64,000 nt of DNA from Saprospiraceae bacterium UBA2329. Lineage in GTDB: Bacteria > Bacteroidota > Bacteroidia > Chitinophagales > Saprospiraceae. Position 1 is the first letter of the stretch. Each line of letters begins with the position of its first letter. The stretch covers positions 14,630 to 78,629 of the forward strand of contig DDUV01000087.1 of assembly GCA_002344975.1 (NCBI GenBank), given 5' to 3'. The translations under genes and the position numbers were made by a program. Positions 44,340 to 53,190 of this stretch are shown piece after piece. Under the pieces are notes generated by a model. It saw only the letters and a list, made by a program, of their open reading frames with translations, did not search any database and was not told the DNA's origin.

Positions 44340-47300
44340 TTACCCCAATACACTGCTCAACCCTCGTGCTGCCTCCTCTTCCGTCCAGCCTTTTCGGGCG
44401 GCGTAGTCGGCGGCCTGATCGGGCGCTATTTCGCTGATGCCGAAGTATTTGGATTCAGGATGAGAGAAATACCAGCCGCTCACCGATGCCGCCGGATACA
44501 TGGCAAAGCTCTCTGTGAGCCGAATGCCGGTGCGCTGCTCTACATCCAATAAATTCCAGAGCGTTTGTTTCTCGCTGTGTTCGGGGCAGGCAGGATAACC
44601 CGGCGCCGGGCGAATACCCTGATACTTTTCTTCTATGAGCGACTGATTGTCAAGCGATTCATTGGCAACGTAGCCCCAGAACTCTCGGCGTACACGCTCA
44701 TGCAGGCGCTCGGCCAAGGCTTCCGCCAAACGATCTGCCAAAGCCTTGAGCAAAATAGCGCTGTAATCGTCATGATCTTTTTCAAAACGCGCCACCCAGG
44801 TTTCAATTCCAATGCCCGCCGTTACGGCAAAAGCGCCGATGTAGTCTTGTTTGTTCGCCGTTTGCGGCGCGATGAAGTCGCTGAGGCAATAGTTCGGCAG
44901 GCCGGGCGCTTTTTGAGCCTGTTGGCGCAGGTGGTGCAGCACGGCTTTTATCTGTTGACGGTCTTCATTTTCATAAACGAGAATATCGTCGTCGGTGCTG
45001 TTGGCCGGGAACAGCCCGAACACCGCCGATGCGCGCAGCCATTTTTCATCTATGATGCGGCGCAACATGCTCTGGGCGTCGTGGTAGAGGCGGCGCGCTT
45101 CTGTACCCACAATTTCGTCGTCGAGGATGGCAGGGAATTTGCCGGCTAATTCCCAGGTGGCAAAAAACGGCGTCCAGTCTATGTACTCGGTCAGTTCCTC
45201 CAATGGCCATGCCTCAACGTGCTGAACGCCGGGCTGAGCCGGAACGGGCGGCGTGTACTGCTCCCAGTCGGGCCGGAAGCGATTGGCACGGGCGGCTTCG
45301 ATGCTGAGGAAATTTTTGGCCGCCTTTCTGCCGGCGCGTTGTTCGCGGATGCGGGCATAATCGGCCTTGATGTCCAACAGATAATTGCTGCGGGCGTCCT
45401 TATCCTGCGAAAGCAGCGCCCCGGCTACGGCCACACTGCGCGAGGCATCGAGGACGTGAATGACCGGCCCCTTGTACTGCGGCTCGATCTTGACGGCGGT
45501 ATGCGTTTTGGAAGTCGTAGCGCCTCCGATGAGCAACGGAATTTTGAATCCCTGGCGTTCCATTTCTTTGGCAACATGCACCATTTCATCCAAAGAAGGC
45601 GTGATGAGGCCGCTCAATCCGATGATGTCCACCCGGTGTTGGCGGGCTGCATCGAGGATGGCGGCGGCGGGTACCATGACGCCGAGGTCAATGATTTCAT
45701 AGTTGTTGCAGCCCAATACCACGCCCACAATGTTTTTGCCGATGTCGTGTACGTCACCTTTCACGGTGGCCATCAGGATGCGGCCTTTGGCGCTTTGGTC
45801 GCCTGAAGCCTGTTTGTCGGCTTCGATGAAAGGCTGGAGGTAGGCTACTGCCTTTTTCATCACACGGGCGCTTTTGACCACCTGCGGCAAAAACATCTTA
45901 CCAGCGCCGAACAGGTCGCCCACCACGTTCATGCCGTCCATGAGCGGCCCTTCGATGACGGCCAAAGGCGAGGAATAACTCAGGCGGGCTTCTTCCACAT
46001 CGTCGTCAATATGGTCGGTAATGCCTTTGACCAAGGCGTGCGAGAGGCGGCTTTCGAGACTTTCCGAACGCCAGGCAGTATCTTTTTGCAACACCCTGCC
46101 GCCGCCCTTGATGCGCTCGGCGTAGTCGGTGAGGGCTTCGGTGGCTTTGGGGTTGCGATTGAGCAGCACGTCTTCTACCAATTGCAGGAGGTCTTTGGGA
46201 ATCTCCTCATACACCTCAATCATGCCCGCATTGACGATGCCCATGTCCATGCCGGCCTGAATGGCGTGGTACAAAAACGCCGAGTGCATGGCTTCCCGAA
46301 CGCGGTCGTTACCCCGAAAGGAGAAGGAAATATTGCTCACGCCGCCGCTGATTTTTGCGCCTGGGCAATGCTGCTTAATGAGTCGAGTGGCCTCTATGTA
46401 GTTGATTGCGTACTGGTTATGCTCCTCGATGCCGGTGGCCACGGCAAAAATATTGGGATCGAAAATGATGTCCTGGGGCAGGAAGTCCAACTGCTGTGTG
46501 AGGATTCGGTAGGCGCGCTCGCAAATGTCCACCTTGCGCTCTATGGTGTCGGCCTGGCCTTGTTCGTCAAACGCCATCACCACCGCGGCGGCTCCGTAGC
46601 GCTGCACGGTGCGGGCCTGCCGGATGAACTCCGCTTCTCCTTCTTTCAGTGAAATGGAATTGACCACGCACTTGCCCTGCACGCATTTCAGCCCTGCCTC
46701 GATGACGGAAAATTTGGAGGAATCCAGCATGATCGGCACGCGGGCTATTTCGGGTTCAGACATAAGCAGGTGCAAAAACTCGGTCATGGCTTTTTCAGAA
46801 TCCAGCAAACCCTCGTCCATGTTCACGTCTATGATCTGCGCACCGCCTTCCACCTGCTGCCGGGCCACTTCCAACGCGGTGGCATAGTCGCCGTTGAGAA
46901 TGAGCTTGGCAAACTGTCGCGAGCCGGTCACATTGGTGCGCTCGCCGACGTTGACAAAATTGGTATCCGGTCTGATAATCAAGGGTTCCAGGCCGCTGAG
47001 CATGGTGTAGGGTGGGGGAGTGGTTCGGGGCCGGGGAGGCAAGCCCTGTACCGCCTCCGCCATGGCGCGAATGTGGTCGGGCGTGGTGCCGCAACAACCG
47101 CCCACGATGTTGACAAAGCCGTTGGAGGCAAAATCGCGGATGTAATTTTTCATCTCCTGCGCACCCTGGTCGTACTCGCCGAACTCGTTGGGCAGGCCCG
47201 CATTCGGATAAGCGCTGATGAAGCAATCGGCGATGTCGGAAAGGGCTTCAATGTGAGGTCGCATTTCCTCGGCTCCCAGTGCGCAGTTGAGGCCCACGCT

Positions 47301-48005
47301 GAGCAGGTGGGGCCGTCTGACCGAAATCCAGAAGGCTTCGGCGGTTTGCCCGGAAAGGGTGCGACCACTGGCGTCGGTGATGGTGCCGGAAATCATGACC
47401 GGCAGACGACTTTGGCGCTCGTCGAAGAGTTGATCTATGGCTGCCAGTGCGGCTTTGGCGTTGAGGGTATCGAAAATGGTTTCCACCAAAAGTAAGTCGG
47501 AACCACCGTCCACCAAGCCTTTTGCCTGTTCGTAATATGCTTCCTGCAACTCGTCGAAAGTGACGGCGCGGAATCCGGGGTTGTTTACATCCGGCGAGAG
47601 GGAGGCGGTTTTGTTGGTAGGCCCGATGGCGCCGGCCACAAATCTCGGTTTATCAACACTTTGGAAAGCGTCGGCAGCTTGGCGGGCTATGCGGGCAGCT
47701 TCGAGGTTGATCTCGTAAGCTAAGTGTTGCATATCATAATCAGCCAGCGAGATGGTGGTGGCATTGAAAGTATTGGTCTCGATGATGTCGGCGCCGGCTT
47801 CGAGGTAGGCGCGGTGAATGGCCTCTACAATGTGTGGCTGCGTGAGGCAAAGCACGTCGTTATTGCCTTTGATGTCTTTGTGGAAATCGGCAAAACGAGC
47901 GCCCCGGTAATCGGCCTCCTGGAGCTTGTATTGTTGAATCATGGTGCCCATAGCGCCGTCGAGCACGAGGATGCGGCGTTGAAGTAGTTCGGAAATGTGG
48001 AGCAT
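44340..48005 (-). CDS. metH: Cobalamin-dependent methionine synthase, full length
   Basis: This 1221-residue enzyme has all four modules. The homocysteine domain has zinc ligands C241, C304 and C305 (GLNCALG and VGGCCGTT). The methyltetrahydrofolate (pterin) domain starts near NFVNVGERTNVTGSR. The cobalamin cap and Rossmann domain follow, with the axial ligand H753 in GDVHDIGKN. The C-terminal SAM-activation domain carries EYIDWTPFFATWELAGKFP. It makes methionine from homocysteine with methyl-THF. No cobalamin riboswitch was recognised upstream. ahcY, which supplies homocysteine, is 3.8 kb away. Confidence 0.98.
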   Translation of the reverse strand: MLHISELLQRRILVLDGAMGTMIQQYKLQEADYRGARFADFHKDIKGNNDVLCLTQPHIVEAIHRAYLEAGADIIETNTFNATTISLADYDMQHLAYEINLEAARIARQAADAFQSVDKPRFVAGAIGPTNKTASLSPDVNNPGFRAVTFDELQEAYYEQAKGLVDGGSDLLLVETIFDTLNAKAALAAIDQLFDERQSRLPVMISGTITDASGRTLSGQTAEAFWISVRRPHLLSVGLNCALGAEEMRPHIEALSDIADCFISAYPNAGLPNEFGEYDQGAQEMKNYIRDFASNGFVNIVGGCCGTTPDHIRAMAEAVQGLPPRPRTTPPPYTMLSGLEPLIIRPDTNFVNVGERTNVTGSRQFAKLILNGDYATALEVARQQVEGGAQIIDVNMDEGLLDSEKAMTEFLHLLMSEPEIARVPIMLDSSKFSVIEAGLKCVQGKCVVNSISLKEGEAEFIRQARTVQRYGAAAVVMAFDEQGQADTIERKVDICERAYRILTQQLDFLPQDIIFDPNIFAVATGIEEHNQYAINYIEATRLIKQHCPGAKISGGVSNISFSFRGNDRVREAMHSAFLYHAIQAGMDMGIVNAGMIEVYEEIPKDLLQLVEDVLLNRNPKATEALTDYAERIKGGGRVLQKDTAWRSESLESRLSHALVKGITDHIDDDVEEARLSYSSPLAVIEGPLMDGMNVVGDLFGAGKMFLPQVVKSARVMKKAVAYLQPFIEADKQASGDQSAKGRILMATVKGDVHDIGKNIVGVVLGCNNYEIIDLGVMVPAAAILDAARQHRVDIIGLSGLITPSLDEMVHVAKEMERQGFKIPLLIGGATTSKTHTAVKIEPQYKGPVIHVLDASRSVAVAGALLSQDKDARSNYLLDIKADYARIREQRAGRKAAKNFLSIEAARANRFRPDWEQYTPPVPAQPGVQHVEAWPLEELTEYIDWTPFFATWELAGKFPAILDDEIVGTEARRLYHDAQSMLRRIIDEKWLRASAVFGLFPANSTDDDILVYENEDRQQIKAVLHHLRQQAQKAPGLPNYCLSDFIAPQTANKQDYIGAFAVTAGIGIETWVARFEKDHDDYSAILLKALADRLAEALAERLHERVRREFWGYVANESLDNQSLIEEKYQGIRPAPGYPACPEHSEKQTLWNLLDVEQRTGIRLTESFAMYPAASVSGWYFSHPESKYFGISEIAPDQAADYAARKGWTEEEAARGLSSVLG

Positions 48006-48186
48006 GGATGTTGGTTATTCAGGCGGGTGTTCGCCGGTCATTTTTTTTGCAAATATTCATAAAAAAACCTCAAAGCGGCAAGGTTGTTGCGGGCTGTGGT
48101 AAATTCCGACTTCATTTCCTCTGCTGTGGACATAACGATTATAATAATCCGCGTCTTTCAGCGTCGGAAAATCGTAGTTTGTTTTC

Positions 48187-48194
48187 TACCTTTG
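48187..48194 (+). promoter_or_regulatory. -7 promoter motif TACCTTTG for the helical-repeat gene
   Basis: A perfect TAnnTTTG match lies 37 bases before the ATG at 48232 in the metH-divergent intergenic region. No TTG at 17-23 bases upstream was found. Confidence 0.4.
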
Positions 48195-48231
48195 TCGCAT
48201 TGTACTATTCATCATAAACACCTGACACGTC

Positions 48232-50787
48232 ATGGCCGTTCTCACCTCTACCGCTGCCGAAGCAGTCATTTTTTCCATCAATTCCGCCATCAAACTGAGC
48301 CAAAACCTCCGCCGGGCCTATGCCCAAAGCCTTCGTGGCAGGGCGCTTACCCTGCCTTTGCCGGAATTCGACAACGAGGTGAAAATGCTGACCATTGACC
48401 GCTTTTTTGATGAACATACGGCGTATTTGGAAGGACTGGAACCTCTCAAAGCGCTGTACAATAAATCGAACGGCGGAGAAGATTTGACAAGCGAAGACAA
48501 AGACAGCTACCGCGAATATTACTTTTCTTTCAAAGCATTGGAACGCGGCGAAAACGGCCAACGCTTAGAAATGAGCGCCGAAGACCTCAATGCTTTTTTC
48601 AAAGTGCGGCAGTGGGACAAGGGCAAAGCGCCTCAGTCCGTGTTGCAATTGGTGGCCGGCACTTTGGTGGACATCGGCATTGATTATTTCTGCCAACACC
48701 CCGGCATGTTGAACCCCGAATCGGTACACGGCAAGGTCATGTACCACTTCCTGCGTGCTTTCGACGAAATTGATTTTGCCGAACAGCGCGATTTTAAAGA
48801 GGCATTCAGCGCCCGCTTAGTACCCAAACTCTTCGCTGCTGCTGCTGAATCCGTGGCCGACTTGGCTCCCGATCTGGCCGGCGACGAAAAAGTGCAATCC
48901 CTTATTCACGCTACGGCCAAGGGCATTGCCACCGACATCTACCGCCGGGCCGAAACATTGGATGCCGGCGGTCAAAACGAAGCCGTGCATTGGGGGCAAA
49001 TGGTACTGCGCAGCATGGTGGGACATGCCGGGCAGTATGTCGTGCAGTCGCCGCAGTCTTTGTTCGGCACCAATCAGGGCGTTTCCAAAATCATTGAATC
49101 TACCGGCGTTATTTTGCTGGATGCCATTCTGGACGACAACAGCGACCAGATTGTTTTCAAAAATGCTCTCAGCCCCGACACGCTCGACCGCCTCACCCGC
49201 GCAACGCTGGATGTAGTGGCTCAGCACCCCGCCGTGCTGCACGGAGGCCGAGGCATCAAAGAAATCATTGCAGGCGTGGCGGGTTCGGTGAAAGACAAAA
49301 GCATTTTGGAACGGGGTTTCCTGCCCGAACTCACCCGCGTTGTGCTGGAGCAATCGGCGGGACATCTCGATCTGTTGTGGAGAGAAACGCCCACCGGGGC
49401 CGAGCACTTGCTGGTATCGGCAGTGAAGCAGGTCATGGGGACGCTGGCTGCTCAAACCACCGACGGAAAACCCTGGAAACCGGCGCTGACCAACACACAG
49501 ATGCTCTCCATTGTAGAAGAATTGGTGGATGAAGTGGTGCAGAATCCGGCCTGGATATTGGACGAAGTGCAGGGTAAACCCGTGCTTTCTGAAATGCTGG
49601 ATGCTACCTTTGCTTCCATGCGCTCGCTGCCCAAAGACGCTCGTTTGCAGGGCGAGGTATTGCGCAGTATTTTGAAACAGAATGTGGAAATCACGCTGCT
49701 GCAACGCAGTGTGCTCGATAAAATCAAGTGGGGAACCGAGCAGGAAGAAAAGGCCATTTTGAGCAAGGCTTTGGAAATGGTGTTCACTTTTGTTTTCCCC
49801 AAAGATGCCCGCCCGGAGATTGGTCGCCTGCAATTGCTGGCTGAACTGTTGGAGTACGTCACCCAGACTTTGCTGCGGCAGCACCCCGACGAAAAAGGAT
49901 TGGTATTGCTCGATCTCATCTTATTCAAAGGCGGGGTTGATTTTAGCCGGGGCTTCGATAAAAAACTGACGGATGAGATTTTGAACTCGGTAAGCGCCGC
50001 GCTGGCAGCACACCCCGAATTGTTGGTAAAAGGCCGGCTATTGCAGAGCATCATTTCCGACCTGGCGCAGACGGTGCAGGATTCCGGCATCAGACAGCCC
50101 GGCCTGCTGCCCGAACTCATACGGATTACGCTGGAAAACGTGGCCTCACACTTGGAAGCCGTAGCCGACGAACATGCAGGGCAACCCAAACACATTCTCG
50201 TGCTGGCCATCGGGCAGGTGTTGCGGGCCATTTCGCAACCTTCCGAAGATGGGCGCTGGGTACCGAAGCTGTCGAACGATCAGATTCAGGAGATCGTGCG
50301 CATGGCAGTGGCCGTTGTTTTGGAAAACCCTCAGTGGGTGCGCGGCGGCGACAAGCTGTTCCAACTCATTGATGCTGTGATTTGCGCCATGGAGAAACTG
50401 CCTGATTTTGTGGCTGTTACATACACCTTGCTCCGGGATTTGATAGAAATTGCGCTCGAAGCAGTAGAGCGGCAGGGGCAGTTGCTCAACGACATCAAGA
50501 CACAAACCGGCGAAACCATTATCCGGCTGCGTTTTGCACTCGAAGAACTTTTTGCCATCCTGTCCGAGGCTGAAACCGCGGAAGAGTTAGCCTGGTACTT
50601 GTCGCAACGCCAGATATTAAATATTCTGATGGAATACTTCCTCACTTATATCGTCACCATTCAGGCTACGGAAGACAATCTCAAAACAGCGGTAAGCCAG
50701 ATGAAAGCGGCTGTGGCAACGTGGCGAAACGATACGAGCAAGACGCTGGAAGAAATTTTCGGAAAATTGGGGCAACAGTCTGCTTGA
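48232..50787 (+). CDS. Large all-helical protein with an internal duplication, function unknown
   Basis: This 851-residue protein has no signal peptide or membrane segment and is rich in Ala, Leu, Glu and Val in helical patterns throughout. Residues ~311-485 and ~577-745 are clearly related: both contain LLPEL(T/I)R-x-(V/T)LE, then a stretch with IGQVLRAI or VKQVMGTL, then L(T/S)N(T/D)Q, a helix, V(V/L)(Q/E)NP(A/Q)W and R-x-Q/F-x-DA-x-A-M. The second unit is offset by about 265 residues from the first. I do not recognise the family. The next gene, a lipoprotein, starts 29 bases downstream and is probably co-transcribed, so the pair may form an envelope-linked system. Confidence 0.8.
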   Translation: MAVLTSTAAEAVIFSINSAIKLSQNLRRAYAQSLRGRALTLPLPEFDNEVKMLTIDRFFDEHTAYLEGLEPLKALYNKSNGGEDLTSEDKDSYREYYFSFKALERGENGQRLEMSAEDLNAFFKVRQWDKGKAPQSVLQLVAGTLVDIGIDYFCQHPGMLNPESVHGKVMYHFLRAFDEIDFAEQRDFKEAFSARLVPKLFAAAAESVADLAPDLAGDEKVQSLIHATAKGIATDIYRRAETLDAGGQNEAVHWGQMVLRSMVGHAGQYVVQSPQSLFGTNQGVSKIIESTGVILLDAILDDNSDQIVFKNALSPDTLDRLTRATLDVVAQHPAVLHGGRGIKEIIAGVAGSVKDKSILERGFLPELTRVVLEQSAGHLDLLWRETPTGAEHLLVSAVKQVMGTLAAQTTDGKPWKPALTNTQMLSIVEELVDEVVQNPAWILDEVQGKPVLSEMLDATFASMRSLPKDARLQGEVLRSILKQNVEITLLQRSVLDKIKWGTEQEEKAILSKALEMVFTFVFPKDARPEIGRLQLLAELLEYVTQTLLRQHPDEKGLVLLDLILFKGGVDFSRGFDKKLTDEILNSVSAALAAHPELLVKGRLLQSIISDLAQTVQDSGIRQPGLLPELIRITLENVASHLEAVADEHAGQPKHILVLAIGQVLRAISQPSEDGRWVPKLSNDQIQEIVRMAVAVVLENPQWVRGGDKLFQLIDAVICAMEKLPDFVAVTYTLLRDLIEIALEAVERQGQLLNDIKTQTGETIIRLRFALEELFAILSEAETAEELAWYLSQRQILNILMEYFLTYIVTIQATEDNLKTAVSQMKAAVATWRNDTSKTLEEIFGKLGQQSA

Positions 50788-50816
50788 TTTTTGATAATCC
50801 AAACAATACCAAAACC

Positions 50817-51677
50817 ATGAAAAAAATCGCTCGTTTTACCACCGGCCTTGCAGCGCTGGTTTTGTTGCTGGCACTGAGTTCCTGCAGCCATTTGATGTAC
50901 TTGGACAGCGCTCAGCAAAACTTCAACCGGGCAGCCGCACTCGACAACGAAATGCGCTTCAGTCCGCGCTCCGAAGTGCCGGCCTCGCCTTCTTTGTATT
51001 ACAGTACCGCCCATGCTTTTGCCGAAAAGGCGCTTCAGAATAAATCGGCGCTCAAAAAAGACGACGTTTTGGCCAATGCCTACAGTATCAAGGCTTTGAG
51101 CGAATGGAAACTCTATCGCTACGATGAAGCAAAGGCTACATCCAGATTAGCGTTGCTGGAATACCAGGCTTTGGAAGAAGATAAAAAACTCTTCATGCCC
51201 CGCGACAAAGCGCTGATGGAAGCCCTTCCGTCACTGACAGATTTGGATCAGGGGAAACGTTTCCTCTATACCTTCTTTGCCGGCACCATGCCGGGTTACG
51301 AGCAAGCCAAAGATCATTATTTCTCCAATGTTTTTCACCCCGATGCAGACAAATCGCCCAAGTTGGAAACCGCTGTTTCAAAGATAGACATGGTACGCTC
51401 CCAATTGGAGGGCAACAACGATTTGGCGCTGTATTTTGTCTCCTCGCAATTGGCCGGTCTCAAAACCTGGAGCGACGCGCTGGACTTTCTGCGCCAAAGC
51501 GCCAATAAGGACAACTCATTGTCGGACAGCGCCAAACAAGAAGCGCGGGCTTTCGTAGCCGAGCAATACAAGCTGCACATTAAGCCACAAAAAGAAAAAC
51601 TGCTGGCCGATCTGAGTCGTCTGGCTCCCAAGCCCGAAGCTGAAAGGATGAAGTCTTACTGGGATGATTTGTTTTGA
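50817..51677 (+). CDS. Lipoprotein of unknown function, partner of the helical-repeat protein
   Basis: This 286-residue protein has a signal peptide with lipobox ALSSC (Cys23); the start at MKKIARFTTG is chosen because it restores that signal. The mature part is helical, with TPR-like features (HAFAEKALQNKSALKKDDVL, NAYSIKALSEWKLYRYDEAK, ATSRLALLEYQALEED). The name of the family is not known to me. It follows the helical-repeat gene by 29 bases, in the same direction. It is likely anchored in the outer membrane facing the periplasm, unless surface-exported. Confidence 0.75.
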   Translation: MKKIARFTTGLAALVLLLALSSCSHLMYLDSAQQNFNRAAALDNEMRFSPRSEVPASPSLYYSTAHAFAEKALQNKSALKKDDVLANAYSIKALSEWKLYRYDEAKATSRLALLEYQALEEDKKLFMPRDKALMEALPSLTDLDQGKRFLYTFFAGTMPGYEQAKDHYFSNVFHPDADKSPKLETAVSKIDMVRSQLEGNNDLALYFVSSQLAGLKTWSDALDFLRQSANKDNSLSDSAKQEARAFVAEQYKLHIKPQKEKLLADLSRLAPKPEAERMKSYWDDLF

Positions 51678-51761
51678 GATGTTGTAGCCCGCCGCATCGT
51701 AAAAGGGCACTTTTTTCGTAAACAATCCCGCGGATTCGCCGTTTCATTCAGCCACAAAGCA

Positions 51762-51769
51762 TACTTTTG
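51762..51769 (+). promoter_or_regulatory. -7 promoter motif TACTTTTG for ahcY
   Basis: A perfect TAnnTTTG match lies 33 bases before the ahcY ATG. At the -33 region there is TTTC (51742-51745) rather than TTTG. Confidence 0.45.
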
Positions 51770-51802
51770 CACCGTTTTTCTTGAATCATCAAATTTTTAA
51801 TC

Positions 51803-53116
51803 ATGCACGCAGTAGCGAACCAATTGAAATACAAGGTAAAAGACATCTCGCTGGCCGACTGGGGCCGCAAAGAAATAGAGTTGGCCGAGGCCGAAATGCC
51901 CGGTCTGATGGCTCTGCGCGAGCAATATGGCGCGCTGAAACCGCTCAAGGGCGCCCGCATTGCCGGCTGCCTCCACATGACCATCCAAACTGCCGTGCTC
52001 ATCGAAACCCTCGTGGAATTGGGCGCCGAAGTGAGCTGGTCTTCCTGCAACATCTTCTCTACGCAAGACCACGCCGCCGCTGCCATTGCTGCCGCAGGTA
52101 TTCCGGTGTATGCCTGGAAGGGCCAGAATGAAGAGGAATTCTGGTGGTGCATCGAGCAAACTTTGTACGCATTTGAAGGCGGCGAACCGCTCAATATGAT
52201 CCTTGACGACGGCGGCGACCTCACCAACTTAGTGCTGGACCAGCGCCCCGAACTCATTGCTGGAGTCAGGGGCATCAGCGAAGAAACCACCACCGGCGTT
52301 CACCGCCTGTACGAGCGCGTCACCAACGGTACGCTGCCCATGCCGGCCATCAACGTGAACGACTCGGTGACCAAATCCAAATTTGACAACAAATACGGCT
52401 GCAAAGAATCTGCCGTGGATGCCATTCGCCGCGCTACCGACATCATGATGGCAGGCAAAGTGGCCGTCGTGGCTGGTTACGGCGACGTGGGCAAGGGCAC
52501 AGCCGCTTCTCTGCGGGGCGCCGGTTGCCGCGTGATCGTTACTGAAATTGACCCGATCTGCGCACTCCAGGCTGCCATGGACGGTTTTGAAGTGAAAAGA
52601 ATGGTCAACGCCATCCCGCGCGCCGACATCGTCATCACTGCTACGGGCAACCGCGACATCGTGACGGAGGAGCATTTCTACTTGATGAAAGACAAAGCTA
52701 TCGTTTGTAATATCGGCCACTTCGACAACGAAATAGATATGTCCTGGCTGAACCAAAGCTTCGGCAAAACGAAAGTGACCATCAAGCCGCAGGTGGACAA
52801 ATACACCCTCAACGGCAAGGACATCATCGTGCTGGCCGAAGGACGTTTGGTCAACCTCGGTTGCGCTACGGGGCACCCTTCGTTTGTAATGTCCAACTCA
52901 TTCACCAATCAGGTACTGGCCCAGATCGAATTGTGGAAGCACTCCGACCGCTACGAAAATGCGGTTTACACGCTGCCCAAGCATTTGGACGAGCAGGTAG
53001 CCCGCCTCCACCTGAGCAAAATCGGCGTGGAACTCGAAGAACTCAACGAGGATCAGGCTTCTTACATCGGCGTGAAGAAAGAAGGGCCGTTCAAGCCGGA
53101 ATACTACCGCTATTGA
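51803..53116 (+). CDS. ahcY: Adenosylhomocysteinase
   Basis: This 437-residue enzyme splits S-adenosylhomocysteine into adenosine and homocysteine using bound NAD+. The NAD loop is GYGDVGKG (225-232), and SSCNIFSTQDHAAAAIA, DDGGDLTNLV and the C-terminal KPEYYRY are typical. The family's length and start match. With metH upstream it forms two successive steps of the activated methyl cycle. A strong intrinsic terminator follows. Confidence 0.98.
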   Translation: MHAVANQLKYKVKDISLADWGRKEIELAEAEMPGLMALREQYGALKPLKGARIAGCLHMTIQTAVLIETLVELGAEVSWSSCNIFSTQDHAAAAIAAAGIPVYAWKGQNEEEFWWCIEQTLYAFEGGEPLNMILDDGGDLTNLVLDQRPELIAGVRGISEETTTGVHRLYERVTNGTLPMPAINVNDSVTKSKFDNKYGCKESAVDAIRRATDIMMAGKVAVVAGYGDVGKGTAASLRGAGCRVIVTEIDPICALQAAMDGFEVKRMVNAIPRADIVITATGNRDIVTEEHFYLMKDKAIVCNIGHFDNEIDMSWLNQSFGKTKVTIKPQVDKYTLNGKDIIVLAEGRLVNLGCATGHPSFVMSNSFTNQVLAQIELWKHSDRYENAVYTLPKHLDEQVARLHLSKIGVELEELNEDQASYIGVKKEGPFKPEYYRY

Positions 53117-53145
53117 TTGGCACAAGCAGTTGAAAATCATACCCA

Positions 53146-53180
53146 AACGCGTCGGAGAAGAGTTGCTTCTCCGGCGCGTT
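53146..53180. terminator. Intrinsic terminator between ahcY and pbpC
   Basis: AACGCGTCGGAGAAG (53146-53160) and CTTCTCCGGCGCGTT (53166-53180) form a 15-bp stem with one T-G wobble, a five-base loop and a T run on the plus strand. It terminates ahcY. The opposite strand has only a short T run, so it is weaker for pbpC. Confidence 0.9.
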
Positions 53181-53190
53181 TTTTATTGGC

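Noticed and set aside
48006..48231. Cobalamin or SAM riboswitch upstream of metH
   Set aside because: I saw no B12-box or S-box-like core on the metH strand and the space before the ATG holds only short AT-rich stretches. A covariance-model search would settle it.
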